A stretch of 64,000 nucleotides of DNA from Sphingomonas sp. Leaf17 (GTDB taxonomy: Bacteria > Pseudomonadota > Alphaproteobacteria > Sphingomonadales > Sphingomonadaceae), in assembly GCF_001421505.1 (NCBI RefSeq), contig NZ_LMKL01000006.1, forward strand, positions 248,001 to 312,000, given 5' to 3'. The notes under the pieces are model-generated. The model saw nothing but the letters and a program-made list of their open reading frames with translations. It was not told where the DNA came from and searched no databases. Of this stretch, positions 9,289-19,047 are shown in pieces. The position numbers and the translations under genes were made by a program. The stretch's first letter is position 1. Every line of letters starts with the position of its first letter.

Positions 9289-11031
9289 TCAAACCGCGCG
9301 CTTGAACGCCCAGCCGATGTTCGCGCCGCCCGCCGCCGCCTGTCCCGCAATGACGATCTGCTGCGTCGCCATCGGCATGCCGGCGGGGTCGATCCACAGG
9401 CTGTCCTCGACGCTCATCAGGCCGCCGCGACAGCGGAACTGCCACATCGCGCCGCCCGGCAGGCGCAGGATCGCACCCTGCGAATCGGCGGTCGCCGCCG
9501 CCTGCACGCCCGCCCCGAGGTGAAACCGGACCGCGAACGGCGTCGCATCGCCCTTTCGCTTGCGGCCGCGCGGCAACAGCATGTCCTCGCCGCGCAGTTC
9601 GCGGCCGTCGGCGGTCAGCACCAGCTGGCGGCGATGGAGAAAGCCCCAGCGGCGGACATAGCCGTCGTGGCTCATCTCGATCCGGCTGGCGACGTCGTTT
9701 TCCTGCCGGCTCAGCTCCACCTCGCCGACCCCGCGCCCCAGGGTGCCGCCGGTGAGGATCGCGGTCGAATTGCTGTCGCCGACGGTCAGCGTCGAATGGG
9801 CGGCGGTGGTGCGCAATCCTTCGGCGAAGGCGGCGGGCAGCTGCGCCAACGCGGCCTTCGCGCCACCGCAATTGACGACGATCCGCGCCAGGCCGTCCGA
9901 AAACTCGAACGCCAGCGTCGAGGCGCAGCCGCCCTCGACCATCTGCGCGACCGGCGGCGGGGCGGCGTCGGCGATCAGCACGGTGCTGCCCGCTGCGAGC
10001 CGCTGATACCCCCAGTCGCGCGACTGGCGTAAGGGGCGCGTGCGGACGCCGCTGGCCTCGATGCCGGCGGCGACGCGGTCGGGGTGAACAGGCCCACCGC
10101 CCTGCCAGCTGGCGAGGCCACGATCGGCATGGGTGACGCCGAGCAGTGCCGGCACCATCCGCGCCAGCGCCGCCTGCACCGACGCGGGCGGCGGTTCGTC
10201 GCGCGCATCGTACACCGCGCGCAGCATCGCGAGCAGCTCGATCGATTCCAGCAGCATCGCCGGACTGCGCGACACGGACCCGCCATCGTCGAACAGCGAG
10301 GTGCCGAGCGCGCGAGCCAGCCCCGCCTCGCCGAACGCGCGGCGCGGATCGCCGCCGGGCAGCAGCAATCCGGCGGTGACGACCCCGCACCACGCCGCGA
10401 TCCGCCCGGCACCCGGCGGTGCCTTGTCCGCATAGCGGTCGATATGCCGTGCGCCCGTCGCCAGCGCGTTCAGCACGCGCGAGCGGTAGATCGTGTCGCC
10501 CGACGACAGGATCAACGGCGCGTGGAACGTCCAGTACAGGATCCGCCGGCCCCACAGATCGGGCCGCCAGCCGACCGCATCGGGCTTTTCCGCATGGGCC
10601 GACATCCAGCGGCTGGTCAGCGCCTCCGCCACCGGCGATCCTTGCGCCCGGGTCGCCACGGTGGACAGGTCGCGCAGCCAGGCAAAGGACTGGAGATACT
10701 CGGTAAACGGCACACCGAAGCCGGCGCGCAGCATGTCGAGCGAATCGACCGCATGGCTTTCGCCCAGAAACGTCATCGTTCCGTCGAGCAACGCATGGCC
10801 GCGCGCGACGTCGCCCAGCAGCGGGTCTTCCGGCACCGCGAGCAGCTTCAGCGGGAAGCGGCCCTTCAGCCGGATCGAATGGATCGGCGTCCGCCACGTC
10901 AGCGCATGGAATCGTTCGGCCAGCCGGTCGGCCAGCGACAGCCCCTTGTCGCCGCCCAGCCGGATCAGCCGCTTGCCCTCGACGATCCCGTCGGGCTGGC
11001 CGTCAGCGCCATCGTCGGGCGAGGTGCTCAT
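9289..11031 (-). CDS. heparinase II/III family protein
   Basis: This is a 580-residue protein that resembles the heparinase II/III-like family of polysaccharide lyases and relatives. The N-terminal two thirds looks like the alpha-helical toroid (segments such as [20 protein letters not shown]), followed by a beta-rich C-terminal part with [15 protein letters not shown] and FHLGAGVQ, features of this family. No N-terminal signal peptide is evident, which is notable for a lyase acting on an extracellular glycan; it could act in the cytoplasm or be exported differently. Its start overlaps the rpe stop by 4 bp (11028-11031), so translation is probably coupled to rpe. The substrate is unknown. Family assignment is good; catalytic activity is inferred only. 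Confidence 0.82.
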   Translation of the reverse strand: MSTSPDDGADGQPDGIVEGKRLIRLGGDKGLSLADRLAERFHALTWRTPIHSIRLKGRFPLKLLAVPEDPLLGDVARGHALLDGTMTFLGESHAVDSLDMLRAGFGVPFTEYLQSFAWLRDLSTVATRAQGSPVAEALTSRWMSAHAEKPDAVGWRPDLWGRRILYWTFHAPLILSSGDTIYRSRVLNALATGARHIDRYADKAPPGAGRIAAWCGVVTAGLLLPGGDPRRAFGEAGLARALGTSLFDDGGSVSRSPAMLLESIELLAMLRAVYDARDEPPPASVQAALARMVPALLGVTHADRGLASWQGGGPVHPDRVAAGIEASGVRTRPLRQSRDWGYQRLAAGSTVLIADAAPPPVAQMVEGGCASTLAFEFSDGLARIVVNCGGAKAALAQLPAAFAEGLRTTAAHSTLTVGDSNSTAILTGGTLGRGVGEVELSRQENDVASRIEMSHDGYVRRWGFLHRRQLVLTADGRELRGEDMLLPRGRKRKGDATPFAVRFHLGAGVQAAATADSQGAILRLPGGAMWQFRCRGGLMSVEDSLWIDPAGMPMATQQIVIAGQAAAGGANIGWAFKRAV

Positions 11032-11687
11032 TCGCCTCGCAGACGGCGGATGTTGGCGGCGTACCCGTCCGGCCCGTCGCGAAAGACCGAGGTGCCGGCA
11101 ACCAGCGCGTCGGCCCCGGCCTCGATACAGCGGCGCGCGCTGTCGGCGTCGACGCCGCCATCGACCTCCAGGTCGATGGCACGGCCGCTCCTGTCGATCA
11201 TTTTCCGTACCGCCGCGATCTTGCCCAGCTGGCTTTCGATGAAGCTTTGACCGCCGAAACCGGGGTTGACGCTCATGACCAGCACCAGGTCGACCATGTC
11301 GATCAGGTAATCCAGCATCTTGGCGGGTGTGCCCGGGCAGATGACGACGCCCGCGCGCTTGCCCAGCCCCTTGATCCGTTGCAGCGTGCGGTGGATGTGC
11401 GGCCCCGCCTCGGTATGGACGGTAATGGTGTCCGCGCCGGCCTCGGCGAAGGCGTCGAGATAGGCGTCGACCGGCGCGATCATCAGGTGGACGTCGAACG
11501 GCTTCGTCGTGTGCGGGCGGATCGCCTTCACGATCGCCGGTCCCATCGAGATGTTGGGGACGAAATGCCCGTCCATCACGTCGATATGGATCCAGTCCGC
11601 GCCGGCCGCGTCGATCGCGCGAACCTCCTCACCCAGGCGGGCGAAATCGGCGGACAGGATGGACGGAGCGATACGGACCGGTTGCAT
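11028..11687 (-). CDS. rpe: ribulose-phosphate 3-epimerase
   Basis: Rpe interconverts ribulose 5-phosphate and xylulose 5-phosphate in the pentose phosphate pathway (and in the Calvin cycle where present). The protein is 219 residues, the normal size of this single TIM barrel. Seen: [17 protein letters not shown] at the N-terminus, [11 protein letters not shown] with the metal-binding His-x-Asp pattern in the preceding [26 protein letters not shown] for phosphate binding, and LEVDGGV with the catalytic Asp. It starts at an ATG (complement of 11685-11687). It overlaps the following heparinase-like gene by 4 bp and lies 136 bp after rsmB, a gap that contains one copy of the intergenic palindrome. 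Confidence 0.96.
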   Translation of the reverse strand: MQPVRIAPSILSADFARLGEEVRAIDAAGADWIHIDVMDGHFVPNISMGPAIVKAIRPHTTKPFDVHLMIAPVDAYLDAFAEAGADTITVHTEAGPHIHRTLQRIKGLGKRAGVVICPGTPAKMLDYLIDMVDLVLVMSVNPGFGGQSFIESQLGKIAAVRKMIDRSGRAIDLEVDGGVDADSARRCIEAGADALVAGTSVFRDGPDGYAANIRRLRGE

Positions 11688-11785
11688 GGACTATCCCCCT
11701 AGCAGGCGGGTCGGGCGGTCGCCAAGCGGGGTGTTGGGATGGGTGGCTTTTGTCCTGGCGGGCGGCGGGGCGTTCAGATCTCTAT

Positions 11786-11814
11786 CGTTCCCCGGCGAAG
11801 GCCGGGGTCCAGAG
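11786..11814. repeat. single copy of the intergenic palindrome family
   Basis: The sequence TTCCCCGGCGAAGGCCGGGG followed by TCCAG matches the left arm of the 9149-9253 pair. It sits in the 136-bp gap between rsmB and rpe. Only one arm is present here. Confidence 0.55.
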
Positions 11815-11823
11815 AAGCCCCCC

Positions 11824-13188
11824 CTACCCCTCGCGCCGCATCGCGACGATGAAGAACCCGTCGCAGCCGCCACGGTCGGCCAGCATGCCCGGCAGGGTCC
11901 GCACCCAGCCGCGCGTCGACGCGGTGATGCCGTCGGGCAGGACGCCGGCGGCGGGCGGCACGATCCTGAAGTCGCGGCGCTCGATCAGGAACGCCTCCGC
12001 CTGATGCTCGCCCTCCTGCGGTTCCAGCGAGCAGGTGGCGTAGACGAGCGTCCCGCCCGGCTTCACCCAGTCGGCGGCGCGCGCGAGGATCCTCGCCTGC
12101 TGATCCGCCATCTCGGCGATGATCGACGGGCGGACGCGGTACAGCACATCCGGATGACGGCGGTAGATGCCGGTCGCGCTGCACGGCGCGTCGATCAGCA
12201 CCGCGTCGGCGGGGGCCTCGGGCTGCCATTCCAGCACGTCGGCGCGGATGACGGTCGCCTCCAGCGCGGTCCGCTTCAGATTGTCGCGCAGGCGTTTCAG
12301 CCGGCTCTCCGACGCGTCGACGGCGGTGACCTTCGCCCCCATCGCCGCCAGCTGCATCGTCTTGCCGCCGGGGGCCGCGCACAGGTCGAGGACATGACCC
12401 GCGTCACGCCCGATCAGCCGCGCGGGGATCGACGCGGCGACGTCCTGCACCCACCAGTCGCCGTCCTTAAAGCCGGGCATGTCGGTGACGGGGCCGTGAT
12501 CGGACACCCGGACATGGCCGGGCGCCAGGCTGTCGCCGCCGGTTTCGCCCAGCAACCGGTCGGTCTGGTCCCAGTCGGACAGGCCAAGGTCGAGCGGCGG
12601 CGGCGCGGAAAAGGCGCGCGCGGCGTCCTCCACCATCTGGTCGCCCCACGACGCCTGCCAGCGCAAGGCGGTCGCGGCGGGCAGGGTCGGGATTTCGTCA
12701 AGGGTCACCTCGCCGCGCATCAGCGTGCCGAACACACCGTGGACCAGCTTGCGCGGGCCGCCATCGACCAGCGGCAGGACGGTGGCGATCGCGGCATGCG
12801 GGGGCGTGCCGAGCGCCAGCACCTGCACCAGCGCGATCCTGAGGGCAAAGCGCGCCTTGGCATCGTCGGGCAGCGGGCGCGGCGTCGCCGAATCGATCAG
12901 TGCGTCGAGATCGGGCAGGCGGCGCAGCGTTTCGGCGGCGATCGCATGGGCCAGGCCCCGGTCCGGGCCGCCGGGCAGCGCGCGGGTGGCGGCGGCCAGC
13001 GCGGACTCCAGCGGCTCGCCCCGACGCAGCACCGCGTCGAGCAGGCGGATCGCGGCGCGGCGCGCTGGCGTGCCGAGCGGATCGGGACCGCGCTCGCGCT
13101 GGCCGGACGCGCGCGTTGCGTGTTCCACCGGGTGAAAACCGGACTTGCCTTCAGGGCCAGAACCCGTGCGGGGGGGGCGCGACGCCAT
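11824..13188 (-). CDS. rsmB: 16S rRNA (cytosine-5) methyltransferase, RsmB/Fmu family
   Basis: This is a predicted SAM-dependent methyltransferase that makes m5C in 16S rRNA (position 967 in E. coli). It is 454 residues from the ATG at 13188. The N-terminal part (about 30-150) is NusB-like, with RRAAIRLLDAVLRRG and PHAAIATVLPLVDGGPRKLVHGVFGTLMR. The Rossmann methyltransferase domain has motif I DLCAAPGGKTMQLA, motif IV DAPCSATGIYRRHPDV with the conserved Pro-Cys, and motif VI ATCSLEPQEGE with the catalytic Thr-Cys. The open frame extends to 13527 but that extension runs across the neighbouring SdhAF4-like gene and has no family features, so the start MASRPPRTG is preferred. Another member of the Nol1/Nop2/Sun family is possible, but the NusB-like region argues for RsmB. 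Confidence 0.92.
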   Translation of the reverse strand: MASRPPRTGSGPEGKSGFHPVEHATRASGQRERGPDPLGTPARRAAIRLLDAVLRRGEPLESALAAATRALPGGPDRGLAHAIAAETLRRLPDLDALIDSATPRPLPDDAKARFALRIALVQVLALGTPPHAAIATVLPLVDGGPRKLVHGVFGTLMRGEVTLDEIPTLPAATALRWQASWGDQMVEDAARAFSAPPPLDLGLSDWDQTDRLLGETGGDSLAPGHVRVSDHGPVTDMPGFKDGDWWVQDVAASIPARLIGRDAGHVLDLCAAPGGKTMQLAAMGAKVTAVDASESRLKRLRDNLKRTALEATVIRADVLEWQPEAPADAVLIDAPCSATGIYRRHPDVLYRVRPSIIAEMADQQARILARAADWVKPGGTLVYATCSLEPQEGEHQAEAFLIERRDFRIVPPAAGVLPDGITASTRGWVRTLPGMLADRGGCDGFFIVAMRREG

Positions 13189-13283
13189 CAGGCGTGCGAC
13201 TTTGCGGATGTCACGTAGAAAATCTCCCTTGAAGCCCCCATGTGGACGTCCAGCGTCCAAGTCGCAATCGAAAGGGTCCATCC

Positions 13284-13445
13284 ATGGGTCAGCGTCCCGC
13301 ACATGTGAAGCCGCCTGCGTATCTGTCCAAGAACACGCCCGTGCCGCAACCCGAGGCGAAACCGCAGCCGGAAGGCGACCCGATGGGCCTGAACCCCGTG
13401 CGCTACGGCGATTGGGAGCTGAAAGGCATCGCGATAGACTTTTAA
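13284..13445 (+). CDS. DUF1674 protein, succinate dehydrogenase assembly factor 4-like
   Basis: This is a 53-residue protein ending GLNPVRYGDWELKGIAIDF, the signature C-terminus of DUF1674 (PxRYGDWExKGxxxDF). The family includes mitochondrial SDHAF4/Sdh8, which binds flavinylated SdhA and helps assemble succinate dehydrogenase; a similar role here is inferred. The N-terminal half is proline- and lysine-rich and probably disordered. The ATG at 13284 (MGQRPAHVKPP) is preferred to the GTG-type start at 13242, which would overlap the divergent rsmB leader. It is too small to be found by size filters. The succinate dehydrogenase operon itself is not in the window. Confidence 0.85.
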   Translation: MGQRPAHVKPPAYLSKNTPVPQPEAKPQPEGDPMGLNPVRYGDWELKGIAIDF

Positions 13446-13577
13446 GGGCGACGGAAATCCCGACCGACCGCTTCGTGCTTTCGCGGCAAAGGCCGGGGGA
13501 GTACATGGGACTGACGTCCGATCCCACCAGGCCATGACGCGACCGGAACGAAATCCCGCGCCGAACGTCCGGAATCG

Positions 13578-15437
13578 ATGACGACCGGATCTCGTATAAA
13601 TCGTTGGCAATGGCTGCTGGCCGGGCTTGGCCTGATCGTGGCGGCGCTGATGCTGTTGCTCGCGATGTTTCCGTGGGGGTTTCTGAAGGGCCGCGTCGAG
13701 GCTGCGTTGTCGAAGGAGATCGGACGCCCCGTGACGATCGCCGATATCGACCGTGTCGATACCATCGGCTTCACCCCGACGATCGCCGTTCGCGGTGTCA
13801 GGGTGCCACAGGCCGACTGGGCCGGCACGGGTGATTTCGCGACGCTGCGCGAGGCACGGGTGACCTTTTCGGTCTGGCCGCTGCTGACGGGCAGTTTCAG
13901 GCCGCGCGACGTGACGCTGGACGGGCTGCGGCTGGTGCTGGTCCGCGACAGGGACAAGCGGGTCAACTGGGGCCTGCCCGACAAGCAGGACCGCAGCCCC
14001 GGCGACGGTCCCGACCTGGCCGGGCTGAGCGTGCGTGACAGCGTCATCGTCTATCGCGACGCCGCGCAGGGGCGCGATGCGACGGTGGCCTTTGCCGCCG
14101 ACCCCGTCCACGGCGTCCGCGCGACCGGCACCGGCCATGTCCGGGAAGCCGCCGTCCGCATCGGCCTGCGGGGGCCATCGGTCGCGCAGGCGCACGGCAG
14201 GCCATGGCCGTTCACCGCCGTCATCGACGGCGATGCCCTGTCGATGACGGCGAAGGGCACGATGGACCGGCCGCTCGACACCAGCGCGATGACATTGGAT
14301 GTCACGGCGCGCGCGAACGACCTGAAGCTGATCGACGCGGTGATCGAGGCCGGGCTGTTCCGCACCCAACCGGTGTCGCTGTCGGCGCACGTCACCCATG
14401 CCGACGATGTCTGGACCGCGACCGCGATGCGCGCGACGATCGGCCGGTCGGACCTGACCGGTTCGGTGAAAGTCGCCAAGGCGGATGGGCGGACGAAGGT
14501 GACCGCCCGCGTCGCGTTCGGGCAGCTCGATTTCGCCGACCTGTCGTCCGACGAGGCGATGGCGGAGGGCCGTGCGAAGGAAGCACGGATCGGCCCGCGG
14601 CTGGTCCCCGACACGCGGATCGACATCAGCAAGATCAAGCGGACCGACGCGACGATGGACTTCACGGTCGGGCGGATCGTCAGTCGCGACGGCCCGTCAC
14701 CGATCCGCGCGGTGCGCGGCCATGCCGTGCTCGACAACCGGCGGCTGACGATCTCGCCGCTCACGATGGCCTTGAAGCAGGGGACAATCACCGGGTCGGT
14801 GCGGATCGACCAGCGCAGCGGGGCGGCGAACCCGATGCTGACCGTGGCTCTACGCCTGCGCGACGGCAGCGTCACCGCGATGGGTGGCGGGGGTGGCGAC
14901 TTCACCGGCAATGTCGATGCGTCGGCGCGGCTGACCGGGCGCGGCGAGACGATCCGCGCCGCGATCGGCCGCAGCACCGGCACGCTTGGCTTCGTGGCGC
15001 GCGACGGCATGCTGCCGGCCCGGATCGCCGCCGCGCTTGGCTTCGACGCGGGCCGCGCGCTGCTGACGGACAGCGAGGACCATGCGGGCCTTCGCTGCGT
15101 CATCGTCGGCGTTACCATGCGCGGCGGGCGCGGGCGGGTCGACCCGTTCGTGATCGACACGACGCAAAGCCAGCTGCGCGGCACGGGTCAGGTCGTATTC
15201 CCCGACGAACGCATCGCGGTGACGCTGACCGGCGCCCCCAAGCGCGACAGCGTGCTGCGTCTGCCCGGATCGGCGACGCTGTCGGGCACGTTGCAGCAAC
15301 CGAACCTGGTCATTCCGCCCGTGGTGAAGTCGGTCGGCAACATCTTCAAGGCGATCGGCCGCGCGATCACGGGGAAACAGGGACCGACCGCGAGCGACGC
15401 GAATTGCGGTGCGCTGGCGGGGCGGGTGTTGGGGTGA
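13578..15437 (+). CDS. AsmA family protein
   Basis: This is a 619-residue protein with an N-terminal transmembrane helix (about residues 13-35, WLLAGLGLIVAALMLLLAMF) followed by a long beta-rich periplasmic region. The segment after the helix (GRVEAALSKEIGRPVTIADI) is the classic AsmA start. The C-terminal part with GTLGFVARDGMLPARIAAAL, TLSGTLQQPNLV and VVKSVGNIFKAIGRAI also fits. AsmA-like proteins are related to TamB and are linked to outer-membrane biogenesis and phospholipid transport between membranes. The start ATG at 13578 puts the helix near the N-terminus. It is preceded by a 132-bp gap after the SdhAF4-like gene. Confidence 0.87.
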   Translation: MTTGSRINRWQWLLAGLGLIVAALMLLLAMFPWGFLKGRVEAALSKEIGRPVTIADIDRVDTIGFTPTIAVRGVRVPQADWAGTGDFATLREARVTFSVWPLLTGSFRPRDVTLDGLRLVLVRDRDKRVNWGLPDKQDRSPGDGPDLAGLSVRDSVIVYRDAAQGRDATVAFAADPVHGVRATGTGHVREAAVRIGLRGPSVAQAHGRPWPFTAVIDGDALSMTAKGTMDRPLDTSAMTLDVTARANDLKLIDAVIEAGLFRTQPVSLSAHVTHADDVWTATAMRATIGRSDLTGSVKVAKADGRTKVTARVAFGQLDFADLSSDEAMAEGRAKEARIGPRLVPDTRIDISKIKRTDATMDFTVGRIVSRDGPSPIRAVRGHAVLDNRRLTISPLTMALKQGTITGSVRIDQRSGAANPMLTVALRLRDGSVTAMGGGGGDFTGNVDASARLTGRGETIRAAIGRSTGTLGFVARDGMLPARIAAALGFDAGRALLTDSEDHAGLRCVIVGVTMRGGRGRVDPFVIDTTQSQLRGTGQVVFPDERIAVTLTGAPKRDSVLRLPGSATLSGTLQQPNLVIPPVVKSVGNIFKAIGRAITGKQGPTASDANCGALAGRVLG

Positions 15438-15510
15438 AGATTGCGGTGCCGCGAAGCGGATTGTGACGAATAGCAAGAATTGGTGGAAAGCGGACCCTCG
15501 CACCGATCGT

Positions 15511-16083
15511 TCACCGCACCCGGTAAACCCCGAAAATCGTATAGACGCCCTCCTCACAGCCGTTTCCAAACGCACCTGCGTCAATGGCTGCGATGGCTTC
15601 GTCTAGGCCCGCAAACAAGCAATGCTCGTTGACAGGAAGCCCCTTGGCGATGGAATTGCAGGACAAAGGGGAGTGTTCAAGAAAGTCGCCGAACACCACG
15701 ACATCGTAGCCGAGCAACGTCGAGGTGCCCGGGGCGGGCAAGCGAACATTGTCTGCAATAGGGGCAGAGCGGGCTGGCGAGCGATCTCGCCACCCGGCTG
15801 GATCGAACGTCCACCCATCGGTTTCCTGCTCGCGCTCGTAGGCAGTGAAATAGAACAGCGCTGTATCGCTTACGTCAGCGCCAGCGTCGGCGGCCAAAGA
15901 CGCAAGCACGTCGGGACTGTTGGCCAAGCCAAAGCCGTTGTGCTGCCATGCTCCTTGCACATCGACTATGTTGTCGTTGACGCAGTCCGAAACGCTGCAA
16001 ACGTCTTTGATGTGCTCGGGTCCAGTCGCGAGCCACCCGGGAGGTGGGACGATGCGCTTCAAGAGGTAACCGGCAGGAAGCAT
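15511..16083 (-). CDS. hypothetical protein in a low-G+C patch
   Basis: I do not recognise this 190-residue protein. It begins MLPAGYLLKRIVPPPGWL (ATG, complement of 16081-16083); an in-frame TTG at 16140 gives a 19-residue longer form. It is acidic, has several cysteines (VCSVSDCVNDN, PLSCNSIAK, NEHCLFAG, NGCEEG), no signal peptide and no membrane segment. Composition is unlike the neighbours: bases 15961-16020 contain 31 G or C out of 60, whereas 16201-16260 inside gpsA contain 49 of 60. This suggests recent acquisition. Small orphan proteins of this type are often immunity or effector-like, but nothing here shows that. It lies convergent to the AsmA gene and upstream of nothing obvious. 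Confidence 0.65.
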   Translation of the reverse strand: MLPAGYLLKRIVPPPGWLATGPEHIKDVCSVSDCVNDNIVDVQGAWQHNGFGLANSPDVLASLAADAGADVSDTALFYFTAYEREQETDGWTFDPAGWRDRSPARSAPIADNVRLPAPGTSTLLGYDVVVFGDFLEHSPLSCNSIAKGLPVNEHCLFAGLDEAIAAIDAGAFGNGCEEGVYTIFGVYRVR

Positions 16084-16195
16084 GAGCGGGTGATACACGC
16101 GAGAGCGAATGTCCGCTATTGGGCGGTTTTGGCCCTCCAAAGTCTGAGTCGCAAACGGAAGCCAAAGACGGGTCGAAGACGATGGATGCCTGACC

Positions 16196-17170
16196 CTACA
16201 CCTCCGCGCGCAGCGGCCGCGCGAGCAGCGTGCCGATGACGTCGGCGACCGGCGCGCCCTCCAGCAGCCGGCACACCGCGAGGCAGACCGGCATGTCGAC
16301 GCCGGCGTCGGCCGCCGCCTCGCGCAGGACGGGGGCGGTGAACGCGCCCTCGGCCACGGTCCGGCGATCGGCCATCAGCGTCGCCGCCGACTGGCCCCGG
16401 CCAAGGCCGACACCCAGCGAGAAGTTGCGTGAACTGGTCGACGAACAGGTCAGCACCAGGTCGCCCAGCCCCGACAGGCCGGCCAGCGTCTCCGCCCGCG
16501 CGCCGCGCGCCAGCCCGAACCGCGTCATCTCGGCAAAGCCGCGCGCGATCAGCGCGGCGCGCGCGTTCTGGCCCAGGCCTGCCCCCTCCACCACGCCGCA
16601 CGCGATGGCGAGCACGTTCTTCACCGCGCCGCCGATCTCTGCGCCGATCACGTCGTTCGACGCATAGGGCCGGAAATGCGGGGTCGCGAGCCGGTCGGCC
16701 AGCCGCGCAAGCAGCGCGTCGTCCTCGCACGCCAGCGTGACGGCGGTGGGCAGCCCGGCGGCGACTTCGTGCGCGAAGGTCGGGCCGGACAGGACGGCGA
16801 TCGGTGCGGAGGGGTGGATGGCGCGCGCGACGTCGCCGACCAGACGCTTGCTGCCCGCCTCGATCCCCTTGGCGCACAGGACGAGCGCGGCAGAACCGAC
16901 CGGCGTCGCCGCCAGCACGCTCCCGACGTGCTGCGCCGGGGCCACGACCAGCAGCGCGTCGAGGCCGGCGAGGTCGGCCAGATCGTCGGTCGCACGGATC
17001 GTCGGCGACAGCGGCACGCCGGCCAGGAACAGCGGGTTTTCACGGGCCGCGTTGATGCCCGATACCACCGCCGCCTCGCGCGCCCAGAGCAGCACGTCGC
17101 GGCCTCCTTGCGCCGCCACCTGCGCCAGCGCGGTACCCCACGCCCCGCCGCCGATCACCCCGATCCTCAT
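16196..17170 (-). CDS. gpsA: NAD(P)-dependent glycerol-3-phosphate dehydrogenase
   Basis: GpsA reduces dihydroxyacetone phosphate to sn-glycerol 3-phosphate, the backbone for phospholipids. It is 324 residues, the usual size. It begins [16 protein letters not shown] with the NAD(P)-binding G7-G-G-A-W-G12, then [33 protein letters not shown] (containing the active-site Lys), and [14 protein letters not shown] with RNFSLG. The start overlaps the end of tsaD by 4 bp (17167-17170), so the two are probably translated together; the open frame upstream of 17170 runs inside tsaD and is not used. Confidence 0.96.
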   Translation of the reverse strand: MRIGVIGGGAWGTALAQVAAQGGRDVLLWAREAAVVSGINAARENPLFLAGVPLSPTIRATDDLADLAGLDALLVVAPAQHVGSVLAATPVGSAALVLCAKGIEAGSKRLVGDVARAIHPSAPIAVLSGPTFAHEVAAGLPTAVTLACEDDALLARLADRLATPHFRPYASNDVIGAEIGGAVKNVLAIACGVVEGAGLGQNARAALIARGFAEMTRFGLARGARAETLAGLSGLGDLVLTCSSTSSRNFSLGVGLGRGQSAATLMADRRTVAEGAFTAPVLREAAADAGVDMPVCLAVCRLLEGAPVADVIGTLLARPLRAEV

Positions 17171-18201
17171 GCCTTTACCCCCGCGCCGCGTACCGCTTCC
17201 GCGGACGGATCCAGCGGCCAGCGCGGGCGGGCGGCCACGTCGAGCGGGTCGGTGAGGCCGGCGGCGAACCGCTCCGCCCCGGCCCAGCCGATCATCGCCG
17301 CGTTGTCGGTACACAGCCACAAGGGCGGCGCGACGAAGCGAAGGCCGTGTTCGGCCGCCAGCGCCTGCATCGCGCCCCGCACCGCGCCGTTGGCGGCAAC
17401 TCCGCCGGCGACGACCAGCGCGGTCGCGCCGTCCGCGCGGTGCAGGGCGCGGCGCGTTCGGTCGATCAGGCAATCGACGACCGCCGCCTGGAACGACGCG
17501 GCCAGATCCTCAGGGCTATACCGGCCGACCGCGCGGACGACCGCGCTTTTCAGGCCCGCGAACGAGAAATGCGGTTCGGCCGAGCCTTTCAGCGGGCGCG
17601 GCAGCGGCACCGCCTTCGGGTCGCCCAGCGCCGCCGCGCGCTCGACCGCCGGGCCGCCGGGAAAGCCGAGACCCAGGCTCTTGGCGGTCTTGTCGAACGC
17701 CTCGCCGGCCGCATCGTCGATGGTCGTGGCCAGCCGCTTGTAGCGCCCCACACCCTCGACCAGCAGCAACTGGCAATGGCCGCCGGACACCAGCAGCAGC
17801 AGATAGGGGAATTGCAGGTCGGGGTCGGACAGGCGCGGGCTGAGGGCGTGACCCTCCAGATGGTTGACCGCGACCAGCGGCTTGGACGCCGCATGGGCCA
17901 GCGCCTTGCCCATCACCAGCCCGACCATCACCCCGCCGATCAGCCCCGGCCCCGCCGTGGCCGCGACCGCATCGACCTGACCGAGCCGCAAGCCGGCATC
18001 GGCCAGCGCGCCGACGATCAGCGGCTCCAGCGCCTCGACATGCGCGCGCGCGGCGATTTCGGGCACCACGCCGCCATAGGGCCGATGCGCTGCCTCCTGC
18101 CCCGCCAGCCGATGCGCCAGCACCCGCCGGTCACCGGTGACGACGGCGGCGGCGGTTTCGTCGCAGGAGGATTCGATACCGAGGATGATGGAATGGGCCA
18201 T
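17167..18201 (-). CDS. tsaD: tRNA N6-adenosine threonylcarbamoyltransferase
   Basis: TsaD transfers the threonylcarbamoyl group to A37 of ANN-reading tRNAs, working with TsaB, TsaC and TsaE in the cytoplasm. The 344-residue protein starts [20 protein letters not shown] at 18201; an in-frame start 12 codons upstream is not supported by the family. Metal ligands H114 and H118 are in HLEGHAL, followed by [14 protein letters not shown], and the C-terminal [11 protein letters not shown] motif is intact. Followed by gpsA with a 4-bp overlap. The divergent neighbour hemC is separated from it by an ABC transporter pair that may be an insertion into an older tsaD-hemC neighbourhood (inference). Confidence 0.96.
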   Translation of the reverse strand: MAHSIILGIESSCDETAAAVVTGDRRVLAHRLAGQEAAHRPYGGVVPEIAARAHVEALEPLIVGALADAGLRLGQVDAVAATAGPGLIGGVMVGLVMGKALAHAASKPLVAVNHLEGHALSPRLSDPDLQFPYLLLLVSGGHCQLLLVEGVGRYKRLATTIDDAAGEAFDKTAKSLGLGFPGGPAVERAAALGDPKAVPLPRPLKGSAEPHFSFAGLKSAVVRAVGRYSPEDLAASFQAAVVDCLIDRTRRALHRADGATALVVAGGVAANGAVRGAMQALAAEHGLRFVAPPLWLCTDNAAMIGWAGAERFAAGLTDPLDVAARPRWPLDPSAEAVRGAGVKA

Positions 18202-18291
18202 GGTGAGGCTTTTAGGAGGGTTCGGGGGGGAAGCCAAACCGTTGGTGGAGGCAGGCAGCGGGATCGCGGTCCTCCGGTCCCGTCCGGTCGA

Positions 18292-19047
18292 TTACATTCC
18301 GGGACGGCGAGGCTCACCGGGAGCGGGTGGCCCACGCCGCAGACGGTCGATCGTCTGCCGCTCAAAGGCTTGCGGGTTGCCGGCGGCCGTCCGGAGCATC
18401 TCCCGATCCAGCGTCAGCGCGACCCTGCCATCGGCGAGCATGAGGCCCGCATCGCATACCGACGCCAGCGTGCCGAGATCATGCAGCGCGGTGACGAGCG
18501 TCAGCCCGCCATCGACCATCCGGCGCAACGTCTCGCGCAGGTCGAAGACGGCGACGGGATCGAGCCAGTTGAACGGCTCGTCCAGAATCACCCGCGGATG
18601 ACCGCTTGCGAACGCCGCCGCGATCGCGATCCGCTGTCGCATCCCGGCCGAGCAATCACCGATCCAGCGATCGAGCAGCGGATCAAGGGCCAGCGCATCG
18701 TGCAGCGCACCCAGATGAAGGCGAGCGGCGTCGATGCCGCCGCCGACCAGCCGGAGAATATCGCGCCCGCGCAAGGCGTCGGGCAGCGTGTCGGCCGGCG
18801 GCGCAAAGCCGAACCGCAGCGCGCGTCCGGTGCGGTCGTCGGCCAGATCCTCGCCGTCCACACGGCATGATCCGGCAGCGAAGGGCAGCCTGCCGGCCAG
18901 CGCCCGGAGCAGGCTGGTCTTGCCAGAGCCATTGGCGCCGATGAGACCGAACCACGAACCGCGCTCCACCGTGAAATCAACGCCGTGCACGACGCGCTGC
19001 CCGCCCCGTTCGACGATGGTGCCGACCAGATCAATAGCGGGGGTCAC
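18292..19047 (-). CDS. ABC transporter ATP-binding protein
   Basis: This is a 251-residue ABC ATPase. Walker A is GANGSGKTSLL, the signature motif is degenerate (CSAGMRQRIAIA instead of LSGGQ), Walker B is RVILDEPFNWLDP and the H-loop is ALHDLG. The start is GTG at 19047, which overlaps the stop of the upstream permease by 4 bp (GTGA), a typical coupled pair. The degenerate signature and small size fit exporter-type ATPases of the ABC-2/CcmA-like group. Because the partner permease is frameshifted the transporter may be inactive in this strain. The substrate is unknown. Confidence 0.83.
   Translation of the reverse strand: MTPAIDLVGTIVERGGQRVVHGVDFTVERGSWFGLIGANGSGKTSLLRALAGRLPFAAGSCRVDGEDLADDRTGRALRFGFAPPADTLPDALRGRDILRLVGGGIDAARLHLGALHDALALDPLLDRWIGDCSAGMRQRIAIAAAFASGHPRVILDEPFNWLDPVAVFDLRETLRRMVDGGLTLVTALHDLGTLASVCDAGLMLADGRVALTLDREMLRTAAGNPQAFERQTIDRLRRGPPAPGEPRRPGM

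Noticed and set aside
13189-13527. N-terminal extension of RsmB
   Set aside because: This part lies opposite the SdhAF4-like gene and has no NusB-like or other family features.
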